Below, in pieces: positions 23,800-30,828 of a stretch of DNA of 43,657 bases; the first letter of the stretch is position 1; each line of letters begins with the position of its first letter. The DNA comes from CAZJLN01 sp964540765 (GTDB taxonomy: Bacteria; Chloroflexota; Anaerolineae; Anaerolineales; Anaerolineaceae): contig CAZINW010000018.1 of the NCBI GenBank assembly GCA_964540765.1, positions 1 to 43,657 of the forward strand. Reading direction: 5' to 3'. The notes under the pieces were generated by a model that did no database searches, was not told the DNA's origin, and was given only the letters and a program-made list of their open reading frames with translations. Made by a program: the position numbers and the translations under genes.

Positions 23800-24751
23800 G
23801 TTTCAATGCCCCGAAGGGCGGATCCTTCTTTTTAACCAATGTGTCAGTCAGTGGCGTAGAACTCGGCGAAGAGTCAAGTTTCAATGCCCCGAAGGGCGGA
23901 TCCTTCTTTTTAACACGAACAAAACTGCAAAACCTGCAGTGAAAAAAGTGGTAAAAAGTTTCAATGCCCCGAAGGGCGGATCCTTCTTTTTAACCAACCA
24001 ATATCGCCACGTATGTGTGCAATGGGACAACTGTTTCAATGCCCCGAAGGGCGGATCCTTCTTTTTAACTATCAGATATCCCTTACACAAGGATAGAATT
24101 TGAAATTGTTTCAATGCCCCGAAGGGCGGATCCTTCTTTTTAACTATGCATCACTACGAGGAAGATATCTTCAATCGTATAACTGGTTTCAATGCCCCGA
24201 AGGGCGGATCCTTCTTTTTAACCCTAGGTTCGGAATTACTAAATATTTTGGTTGTTAGTGTTTCAATGCCCCGAAGGGCGGATCCTTCTTTTTAACTAAA
24301 GGCTATGGCAATCGCGTTCGCCATAGTGTCTTTGTTTCAATGCCCCGAAGGGCGGATCCTTCTTTTTAACTTGAGTTGTTGTGTATGGCATATGGAGATA
24401 TGATTGCTGCCAAGTTTCAATGCCCCGAAGGGCGGATCCTTCTTTTTAACCAACCTGTAACTCAAATGGCAGCAACGGTATTTATTAGTTTCAATGCCCC
24501 GAAGGGCGGATCCTTCTTTTTAACATGGGTTGCAATTTATGATTCTACTAATTCTCTTCTTGCCAGTTTCAATGCCCCGAAGGGCGGATCCTTCTTTTTA
24601 ACATCGCTGACTGCAATGTGGAAGAAGATGCCTGAGATCGTTTCAATGCCCCGAAGGGCGGATCCTTCTTTTTAACTATGATCCAAAAATCCATAGCCGC
24701 ATGGTATACGCTATGTTTCAATGCCCCGAAGGGCGGATCCTTCTTTTTAAC
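23800..24751 (-). CRISPR. CRISPR array, 13 identical 37-base repeats, 12 spacers
   Basis: Repeats start at 23800, 23878, 23958, 24033, 24108, 24186, 24260, 24334, 24414, 24488, 24566, 24640 and 24715. On the plus strand each begins GTTTCAATGCCCCGAAGGGC and ends CTTCTTTTTAAC; I see no variation. Spacers are 37-43 bases and all different. On the minus strand the repeat ends ATTGAAAC, the usual 8-base 5' handle of processed crRNA, and the leader and cas2 lie to the right, so the array is read right to left and newest spacers are at the right. GCCC-CGAA-GGGC gives a short hairpin. Repeat form suggests type I or III; no effector genes are in the window. Confidence 0.97.
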
Positions 24752-25009
24752 TGCAACCCATAGGGCTATTATAACATATTTTTGGCTTATGCCCCCACAG
24801 TTGCCGGCAGATATGCATTTCGGGCAATACAAACTACTTAAAAATAGCGTTATTGCTCGGAAAATATCGGTGGTGTACCGCCACATGTAGGATAATATAT
24901 CCCATATTACCCCCACAGGTAGGGAGGTAAGTTTTAAATTTCCGAGCAATTCATTTTCTTGCATCACCCCTCCTTATGCTCGGAATTTTTACATATTTCC
25001 AAATTGTTT
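24752..25009 (-). promoter_or_regulatory. CRISPR leader region
   Basis: The AT-rich stretch between cas2 and the first (newest) repeat holds a TATAAT hexamer about 20 bases from the repeat on the minus strand and three copies of a TGCTCGGAA/TTCCGAGCA motif (near 24855, 24942 and 24977), which may be integration or promoter elements. An AAGGAGG followed by ATG at 24964 opens a frame of 131 codons that crosses the leader into the array; coding status is doubtful. Confidence 0.65.
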
Positions 25010-25297
25010 TTATACAACAATCACGTCCTGCTCTTCAATGACTTCAAATCTGCCAATGATCTCAGTTTTCTGCTTGCAAGTTTTGCATATGGAATAATAC
25101 CTCAAATGGTCTGTTTTGGGTCGCAACAATTTTTGCACTTCCTTTTTCATCTGCTTGATTTCTTCCATGCTTAAAATAACCTCAAAAACGCTGTATTGCA
25201 CCGGGCTGCCATAATTCTTCAGCAATTTATGCAGTTTTGTTCGTCTTTTATCATTGGAGATGTCGTAAACAATTACCAGAAAATATTTATCAGCCAT
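25010..25297 (-). CDS. cas2: CRISPR-associated endoribonuclease Cas2
   Basis: 95 residues, the usual Cas2 size. The ferredoxin-like fold is recognised by FLVIVYDISNDKRRTKLHKL with the conserved Asp (residue 12), VQYSVFEVIL, and the C-terminal strand. Cas2 forms the spacer-integration complex with Cas1. Here no cas1, cas4 or cas6 lies upstream on this strand: the next 300 bases have no gene, and then a divergent locus begins. The protein is therefore either a leftover of a deleted cas operon or works with Cas1 encoded elsewhere. AAAGG ATGAG precedes the ATG. The pair of cysteines in ICKTCKQK is a feature of many Cas2 proteins. Confidence 0.93.
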   Translation of the reverse strand: MADKYFLVIVYDISNDKRRTKLHKLLKNYGSPVQYSVFEVILSMEEIKQMKKEVQKLLRPKTDHLRYYSICKTCKQKTEIIGRFEVIEEQDVIVV

Positions 25298-25601
25298 CTC
25301 ATCCTTTCCTTCATTTCCAGGTCATTGGAATGTATGCCGGGTACTTGCGGGGAAATGATCCTGGAGAAGAATGGAAAGATGATTGAAAAGAATTTTGGAG
25401 TGAGAAGAAAAATTCCACCAAATAGTCCCGTAACATATGTGACCTGCTACAATTTATTGGCAGGGTATGCTTACGTTTATTTACCCCCGGTTCATTTCTG
25501 GGGCTGACGTGGCTGTCAGGTTGAAAACCCGACCTACAAGCAGCCCGCGTGTTGCACATCACTTATGAATCGACCTTCGATGTTCGATAACCTTTATGCA
25601 T
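25298..25601. other. Gene-less stretch upstream of cas2
   Basis: No cas1 or other gene is recognisable on either strand; short frames here lack homology and SD. The stretch contains a CAGGTTGAAAACCCGACCTAC repeat at 25517-25537 that recurs near 39580. It probably marks where the rest of a cas operon was lost. Confidence 0.5.
25515..25537. repeat. Dispersed CAGGTT..ACCTGACCTAC repeat, copy 1
   Basis: CAGGTTGAAAACCCGACCTAC here matches CAGGTTGGAAACCTGACCTAC at 39581-39601 with two differences. It contains a small palindrome and occurs at edges of decayed loci. Confidence 0.65.
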
Positions 25602-25696
25602 AAATAGTTCATAGTATAATCATTTGGATTCTTCGACTCACTACCCTACGTCAAAGAACATGGGTATGTGAGCGGTAGCATGTGGAAAATCCCAAG
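25602..25696 (+). promoter_or_regulatory. Truncated second copy of the Moco-type riboswitch and its promoter
   Basis: This stretch is an inverted near-copy of 23682-23780. Shared blocks include TTCATAGTATAATCATT (promoter -10 at 25615-25620), GATTCTTCGACTCACTACCC, GTGAGCGG, CATGTGG and AAATCCC. After AAATCCC the similarity stops and permease coding sequence starts, so the 3' half of the aptamer, including CGCCTCCC and the ribosome site, is missing. Confidence 0.75.
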
Positions 25697-26186
25697 TGCG
25701 TTGCCACCTGTGGTGGCAGGTTTGATTGTCTTTTTAATTTTGTCGCGCAGTGGTCCACTGGGAACCTTAAAGTTGCTCTACTCCGTCACCGCCATGGTGA
25801 TTGCGCAAGTGATCTTGATCACGCCAATTATCACCGGTCTCACCTCGAATATTGTCTCCCTCAAGGCGCCCTTGATCCGGGAAACTGCTGCTGGAATTGG
25901 TCTTTCTTCGTTCAGGAGAATGTTGTACACCATTTATGAATGCAGGACGCAGCTCATTGCCACCATCCTGGCTGGTTTTGGTCGAGCCATCGCCGAGGTT
26001 GGTGCGGTACAAATGGTGGGTGGCAATATTCAAAATAAAACCAGAGTCATGACAACTGCCATTATGATGCAGACGAATATGGGACACTTTGAATTTGCCA
26101 TCGCGCTTGGCATTGTTCTGTTGCTGATATCCTTCATCATCAACGCAATCGTGAGCAGAATACGGGTTGGCATAAATTATGATTAA
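25680..26186 (+). pseudogene. tupB: Tungstate ABC permease TupB, 5'-truncated
   Basis: The frame from the ATG at 25680 encodes about 168 residues. From ALPPVVAGLIVFLILSRSGP on it matches the C-terminal two thirds of TupB-type permeases, including TAMVIAQVILITPIITGLTS, the ATPase-contact loop (IGLSSFRRMLYTIYE) and GFGRAIAEVGAVQMVGGN. Intact TupB has about 70-90 further residues with the first membrane segments; these are absent, and the first dozen codons are riboswitch sequence. No SD precedes it. A deletion joining riboswitch and tupB, and removing an upstream tupA, is inferred. It overlaps the following ATPase gene by eight bases. Confidence 0.82.
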
Positions 26187-26817
26187 ACTTTCAAACGTCA
26201 CCATAAAATATGCTGAACGGATTGTTTTGGACATCCCCAGTCTTTTGTTTGAAGAAGGCAAACGTTATGGCTTGGTTGGTGAAAATGGCAGTGGTAAAAC
26301 AACCCTGTTGCGCATCCTCGCGGGCACTTTAAAGCCTGACAAGGGCGAAGTAACCAGGATGCTTTCCGCCGGGGTGGGTTACATGCCGCAATCACCTTAT
26401 GCCTTCAGTTTTAGTGTCCGTAAAAACGTTGAAATGGCACTCCAAAAATCAACTGAGCGCGATCATCAAGCCATGCTGGCACTCCAAAATGTTGGCATGG
26501 AGAGCCTGACCGATGCCCGCGGGAACAAGCTCTCCGGTGGTGAAGCCCAGCGCATGGCTTTTGCCCGCATCATTGCCAAACCGCGCAAGCTGATCCTTTT
26601 GGACGAGCCAACCTCATCCACGGATATTAAAGGCATGGATCAAATTGAGAAGACCTTGCTCCGTTACGTTGCAGATACCGGCTGTACATTGATATTCTCC
26701 ACGCACTCTCCCGCACAAGCATTGCGGCTTGCAGAGGAAGTGATCTTCCTTGATCAAGGCAGAATTGTTGAACAGGGAGCGGCAGAACAGGTCCTCAGGT
26801 ATCCTCAAAATGAATGA
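26179..26817 (+). CDS. tupC: Oxyanion (tungstate-type) ABC transporter ATP-binding protein
   Basis: 212 residues, a compact ATPase. Walker A is GENGSGKTTLLR (residues about 33-44), the Q-loop region is GYMPQSPYAFSF, the signature is LSGGEAQRMAFAR, Walker B is LILLDEPTSS and the H-loop is STHS. It lacks the C-terminal regulatory domain of ModC. The gene directly follows and overlaps the tupB remnant. Because the permease is truncated, the ATPase may energise WtpB, whose own operon has no ATPase gene. Expression could come from the remnant promoter at 25615-25620. Confidence 0.9.
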   Translation: MIKLSNVTIKYAERIVLDIPSLLFEEGKRYGLVGENGSGKTTLLRILAGTLKPDKGEVTRMLSAGVGYMPQSPYAFSFSVRKNVEMALQKSTERDHQAMLALQNVGMESLTDARGNKLSGGEAQRMAFARIIAKPRKLILLDEPTSSTDIKGMDQIEKTLLRYVADTGCTLIFSTHSPAQALRLAEEVIFLDQGRIVEQGAAEQVLRYPQNE

Positions 26818-26901
26818 GCAAGGCTATTTTTGCAGCATTGGCGCATTTAAGGGATGATGCAAGATCATTTCGATGTGATCGTGCAATGATTCTTAGGCTG
26901 C

Positions 26902-28071
26902 TTATCCCAACAAATAACGCGCGAGACCAATGATTGCTCCACCAAGCACCAGCCAGATCGAATCCCATTTGAGAAAGAAAAGGATCAGAATGCCTGCCGC
27001 CATGACCAGGAATGTCCAAATATCAACAATGGCGTTTTGGGCGATGGTCAGACAGATGGTCAACATCAGTGCGATGACTGCAGCATTCACGCCTCTCAGG
27101 AAAGCCTGCAGGGGTTTTGATGTGCGCATTTTTGGGATCAACGGTCCAATGGCGGCGACAATGATAAATGATGGCAGGAAAATACCAAGAGTGGACACGA
27201 TCGCCCCGGTCCAGCCGGCGATCAGGTAGCCAATAAATGCAGATGTGGAAGTCACCGGCCCAGGGGTCATTTGACCCACGGCAATGGCATCAATCAACTG
27301 CTGCTGAGTCAACCAGCCAAAGCGTTCCACAATATCCTCCTGGATGAAGGCGAACAACACCATGCCGGAGCCAAAAATCAGGCTGCCGGTTTTGAGGAAA
27401 AACAGGAACAATTTCAATAAAACATTATCAGACGCGACTGAAGCCATTTTCAAGGACGCACTGCTGGAAAACAGGGGTAAAAAGAAAAGTAGATGAGTCC
27501 CTTTATTGAATATCTGGGGGAACTGGTTGATCAGCATTGCCAGGAAGCCCGCTCCAAAAATGATGATGACTTCGTTTACGTCAAAGAGTGAAGCCAGTAT
27601 TGCCAGGCTGAATATCAAGACCTGGACCTTATTTGTCAATGTGTTTTTACCCAGGCGGTAGGTGGCCATCAGTATAAGCGCCAGGATTACTGGATTAATG
27701 CCGTAAAAGAGCGCGTCAACCTGTGGCAGGGTGCCATATTGAACATATACTACTGCCAATAAGCTGCTAAGAACCACCGCCGGCAGGAGAAAGGAAAATT
27801 CTGCCACGACCAACCCTGCATACCCTGCCCGAACGTAGCCAATGTGCGCTGCCATTTCGCAGGCATTCGGACCGGGCACTAGATTCGTCGCAGCCACCAG
27901 GTCCAAAAAGTGCTCTTGTGTCAGCCATTTTCGTTTGCGGACGAATTCCTCTTCCATGATGGCGATGAGTGCCATCGGACCGCCAAAGTTGATCGTGCCA
28001 ATTTTGAGGAAAATTCCCACAAGCTGTAATAAACGATTTTTGGGTGGGGGAGTCGGGTTCTGATCTGTCAT
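26902..28071 (-). CDS. chrA: Chromate transporter ChrA, two-domain form
   Basis: 389 residues with two homologous halves, the long CHR form. The N-half carries INFGGPMALIAIMEEEFV, KWLTQEHFLDLVAATNLVPG and AAHIGYVRAG. The C-half carries FGSGMVLFAFIQEDIV, GWLTQQQLIDAIAVGQMTPG and AFIGYLIAGW. About ten membrane segments are predicted by eye. Proteins of this family export chromate or related oxyanions; in an area rich in molybdate/tungstate genes a broader oxyanion role is possible but not shown. The SD is weak. It stands alone on the minus strand, convergent with the tupC-like gene. Confidence 0.93.
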   Translation of the reverse strand: MTDQNPTPPPKNRLLQLVGIFLKIGTINFGGPMALIAIMEEEFVRKRKWLTQEHFLDLVAATNLVPGPNACEMAAHIGYVRAGYAGLVVAEFSFLLPAVVLSSLLAVVYVQYGTLPQVDALFYGINPVILALILMATYRLGKNTLTNKVQVLIFSLAILASLFDVNEVIIIFGAGFLAMLINQFPQIFNKGTHLLFFLPLFSSSASLKMASVASDNVLLKLFLFFLKTGSLIFGSGMVLFAFIQEDIVERFGWLTQQQLIDAIAVGQMTPGPVTSTSAFIGYLIAGWTGAIVSTLGIFLPSFIIVAAIGPLIPKMRTSKPLQAFLRGVNAAVIALMLTICLTIAQNAIVDIWTFLVMAAGILILFFLKWDSIWLVLGGAIIGLARYLLG

Positions 28072-28264
28072 CGGATCATCCAGGTCCTTGAGCTTGCTGT
28101 CGTCAGTTCAGGTTCAGATAATAGACCAAGTATATCAAATTTTGCAGCTGCTAGAATTCAGGTTGACTCAAAGCCAAGGTTGCGCTTTATGGATGTTGGA
28201 TGGATTGCGTCATGATACACGCTGTGCATGTGTTATGGTTCTTGTGTGAACCTGCTTTCGTTTC

Positions 28265-28966
28265 TTATTTTTTACGAGTTTGCGCTTGAGGGGTTTTCCT
28301 GCGGTTCTTCAAGAAGTAAGCTATTGGGATGACAATACAAATAATGGCAATTGGACCTGAGATTGAGAGTGTTTTGAACGCAATATTCCTGACGGTCTGT
28401 GCCAGGTCATCTGGAGATACTACCTGGATCTTGAGCGGTATGCTCAATGATGTGGTTTGATCTTCCTGTGCCTGCCCTGAAGGTTTGACTGGGTAGGTGA
28501 TCTGTCCGGTTAGCGTTCCGAGCAGATCACTGCCAATGACTGCATCTTCAGGAAGGATGAAACTAACAGGTATTTCAACAGGGTCGTTCTTTTCAAGGAT
28601 TTCAAAATCAATGTCATCAGTCCAGTCTTTTTCCTGTTTTTGATCCACTTCCAGTACTTGGCTTTCATTATTTTCTGTGCTAATTACCAGGTTTAAGGCA
28701 TCAGAGCTCCAATACCCCTTGATTGATTGCCGGGCTGTGATGATTAAATTGACAGCTTTTCCTGGGGAGGCAACAACATTTAATGGATCGCCGGAATAAT
28801 TTCTTGAGATATCAAACTTTTGGGTATACCCCTGGATCAGGAGACGATCGCTCACAAAATAGGCATTATTAACAGCAGCAACTGCTATGACTGCGACTAA
28901 AAACCCCGCGGCCAGCATCCAGGTGGGCCAGCTTTTTTTTGAATTGTTTTTTATCTGTGTCTTCAT
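28265..28966 (-). CDS. Two-span membrane protein of unknown function
   Basis: 233 residues. A membrane segment near the N-terminus (WMLAAGFLVAVIAVAAVNN) and one near the C-terminus (ISGPIAIICIVIPIAYFL) enclose an external region of about 160 residues that is beta-rich and acidic; the end is basic (KNRRKTPQAQTRKK), fitting a cytoplasmic tail. AGGAG lies 5 bases before the start. I recognise no family. The external part has the look of an immunoglobulin-like domain (IPVSFILPEDAVIGSDLLGT). It is divergent from the PTS operon and not obviously linked to it. Confidence 0.75.
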   Translation of the reverse strand: MKTQIKNNSKKSWPTWMLAAGFLVAVIAVAAVNNAYFVSDRLLIQGYTQKFDISRNYSGDPLNVVASPGKAVNLIITARQSIKGYWSSDALNLVISTENNESQVLEVDQKQEKDWTDDIDFEILEKNDPVEIPVSFILPEDAVIGSDLLGTLTGQITYPVKPSGQAQEDQTTSLSIPLKIQVVSPDDLAQTVRNIAFKTLSISGPIAIICIVIPIAYFLKNRRKTPQAQTRKK

Positions 28967-29132
28967 TGCTTCTCCTATTTAATACAAGTATTCTATCATT
29001 CATCATTGTTCTGGTTCCGGGTACCCTTGATCAATTCCTCTAACTATTGCCAATTGCCCCAAATTAATATTGGTCCATGATGATTTTGGTGCGATTTGAA
29101 TTCATATTTTGACCCGAGCCCCTTTTCTAATA

Positions 29133-29153
29133 ATGTGATTAAATATGTCACAT
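29133..29153. promoter_or_regulatory. Inverted repeat, possible activator site
   Basis: ATGTGA and TCACAT are separated by nine bases. The half-sites are like those of CRP/FNR-family regulators, but the spacing is three longer than the classical site, so assignment to that family is uncertain. Confidence 0.4.
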
Positions 29154-29181
29154 AAGAAAAACGGGTTTAAGACTTGACATT

Positions 29182-29217
29182 TGTTATAACATATCTTCAC
29201 GTTATGATATAATACAA
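29182..29217 (+). promoter_or_regulatory. Operator-like palindrome with -10 element
   Basis: TTGTTATAACATA and TATGATATAATACAA are approximate inverted copies around TCTTCACGT. The right arm includes TATAAT (29208-29213), a perfect -10 hexamer. A repressor dimer bound here would block RNA polymerase. The TTGACA at 29174 is too far (28 bases) to be its -35. Confidence 0.5.
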
Positions 29218-29435
29218 GCACTTATTCATTGATCATTGTGATTTGATAAACTGGTATTTATGAACTTATTTTTACTTTTTACCTTGCCAGGTGATCATAT
29301 TTCCCAAGATTTCTGTTCCTTGGTTAACAGAATATTATTAATGTCTGTCCTTAAATCGCCCTGCAATAGGTTTCTGTTAATTAGATCTAAAGAATATAAT
29401 AGTAGTTGCATTTGTAGCAATTTTTCGAGGTAATC

Positions 29436-29468
29436 AAAGGATAAGGGCATCGGTCTTATCCTTTTTTT
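29436..29468 (+). terminator. Intrinsic terminator (attenuator) in the PTS leader
   Basis: AAAGGATAAG, a nine-base loop, CTTATCCTTT and a run of T residues form a textbook terminator 60 bases before the EIIA start and downstream of the promoter. It either ends a small leader RNA or attenuates the operon; a BglG-type antiterminator is not in the window. Confidence 0.85.
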
Positions 29469-29527
29469 GAGTAACGAGTCATGCTAAGGGAATTTTTACT
29501 GGATATGATCAAATAAGGAGTCATGGA

Positions 29528-29986
29528 ATGAACTTAAAAGAATTGCTCAGACCGAATTTGGTGGAACTCCATGTCCAGGTGACAGATTGGCAGGATGCAA
29601 TTCGTACAGCAGGGAAATTACTGGTGGCTGATAATGCGGTTGAACCGCGTTTCGTAGATGCAATGATCCGGGTTGCCAAGGAATTCGGACCTTATATTGT
29701 GCTTGCGCCAGGATTTGCCATGCCACATGCCCGCCCTGAGGATGGCTGTATTCGTTCCAGTATGAGTTTGATCACATTAGCCGAGCCAATTGAGTTTGGC
29801 AATCCCCAGAATGACCCGGTAAACGTGGTTGTGGCTTTAGCCGCAGTTGACAATAAATCCCACATAGAAGGGCTCTCAGAACTGGCTGAAGTTATGAGTG
29901 AAGAAGGCATTGTCGAAAAACTTGCCCAATCAAAAACAGTGGATGAGATTCTTGCGATCATGTGGAGCCAGAGCGGCGGGAGTTAA
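29528..29986 (+). CDS. PTS EIIA component, ascorbate/mannitol-fructose type
   Basis: 152 residues of the fructose/mannitol-type EIIA fold. The phosphorylated histidine is H67 in APGFAMPHARPEDG, and SSMSLITLAEPIEFG and VNVVVALAAVD follow as in UlaC. It receives phosphate from HPr and passes it to EIIB. TAAGGAG precedes the ATG by about 8 bases. It heads the operon after a long attenuated leader. Because EIIC downstream is of the ascorbate (UlaA/SgaT) class, EIIA is best called UlaC-like, but no ascorbate-degradation genes accompany it, so the true substrate may differ. Confidence 0.92.
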   Translation: MNLKELLRPNLVELHVQVTDWQDAIRTAGKLLVADNAVEPRFVDAMIRVAKEFGPYIVLAPGFAMPHARPEDGCIRSSMSLITLAEPIEFGNPQNDPVNVVVALAAVDNKSHIEGLSELAEVMSEEGIVEKLAQSKTVDEILAIMWSQSGGS

Positions 29987-30232
29987 TATGATCTTAAGCT
30001 GCGGCAGGATCCTCATCCATTAATGACACATCAACATAATTGATTTAATGGCAGATCAGCTAAAGTGTACGGAAATTATGAAAAAGAATGATGCAGCAGC
30101 TTATGTGATGAAGTGGATAAAATTGACAGTTTCGCTGGTAATTCAGCATTCAGTACCATGGCATGTGCTATCGCTTGCGTTCACGACAGGAATTTGATCA
30201 TTCAATAATTTATTCAAAAAAAAGGAGGCACA

Positions 30233-30520
30233 ATGATAAAAGTATTTACACTCTGCCCTCAAGGACTCGGCAGCAGCATGATAGCAAAGATCAACGTTCA
30301 AAAGGTACTGGATGCCCTTGGGGTTGATAGTGATATTGAATGCTCCGGGGTGGCGTCAATCGTTGGGCAAAAATATGACATTATCGTGACGATTGAAGAA
30401 ATGCGCAGTTCGTTGGAGCGGGTTGATCAGAACAAAATTGTCTATATCTCTAATTTCTTTAAGAAGGAAGAAATCGCACAAAAAGTTGAAGCCAAATTGA
30501 GAGAGCTTAAACTGATTTAG
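30233..30520 (+). CDS. PTS EIIB component, UlaB (ascorbate) type
   Basis: 95 residues, with the phosphorylated cysteine C8 in the loop FTLCPQGLGSSMI that defines the lactate/ascorbate EIIB class. The C-terminal part (KYDIIVTIEEM, then ISNFFKKEEIAQKVEAKL) fits UlaB. AAAGGAGG lies 6-7 bases before the ATG. The 246 bases between EIIA and EIIB are unusually long for an operon and contain only a weak 39-codon frame at 30078. EIIB hands phosphate to sugar carried by the downstream EIIC. Confidence 0.92.
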   Translation: MIKVFTLCPQGLGSSMIAKINVQKVLDALGVDSDIECSGVASIVGQKYDIIVTIEEMRSSLERVDQNKIVYISNFFKKEEIAQKVEAKLRELKLI

Positions 30521-30828
30521 GTAATTGCCTGTTTGAAACATCCTTTGTGACGGTTGGTGGATGTGATTAACAGGTGTTATACCCGGATGCGTGAAAACCT
30601 CATCAGGCAGCAGCCTCCAGACCTGAGGGCACCCGCCTGTAGGGGTAGTTTAAGAGATGGGGGGAGCGCATCAGGGCAGCTTTATAAGACTTGCGATCAG
30701 GTCAAAGGAGGTGGTTGCTGAAAAATAATTAAGGATGCATTTTTCGTTAGGATGGGGATCCCATTTCTTCAACACATTGTAAGGGATCACCCGCAACCAA
30801 GTATTCATTCTCATAAAAAGGAGTAAAA
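30521..30828. other. 308-base spacer between EIIB and EIIC genes
   Basis: No gene is seen. AAAGGAG at 30819-30825 is the ribosome site of the EIIC gene. The spacer contains G-rich runs (GGGGGGAGC near 30660) that could be mRNA structure or a further promoter region. Confidence 0.45.

Larger units (their letters stand above)
28967..29527 (+). other. Long regulatory leader of the PTS operon
   Basis: The 561 bases before the first PTS gene contain no gene. They hold an ATGTGA-N9-TCACAT inverted repeat (29133-29153), a TTGACA hexamer (29174-29179), an interrupted palindrome with a TATAAT hexamer (29182-29217), and an intrinsic terminator (29436-29468) inside the leader. This is the layout of a promoter with upstream site, operator and attenuator. 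Confidence 0.6.

Noticed and set aside
23682..25696. CRISPR-cas2 block flanked by about 95-base inverted repeats, suggesting a mobile element
   Set aside because: The arms are better explained as two divergent promoter-riboswitch leaders. They lie directly ahead of Mo/W-related genes and carry -10 elements; no transposase or target-site duplication was found.
30078..30197. 39-codon frame between EIIA and EIIB genes
   Set aside because: It has a weak SD and a slightly hydrophobic product, but nothing else supports coding.
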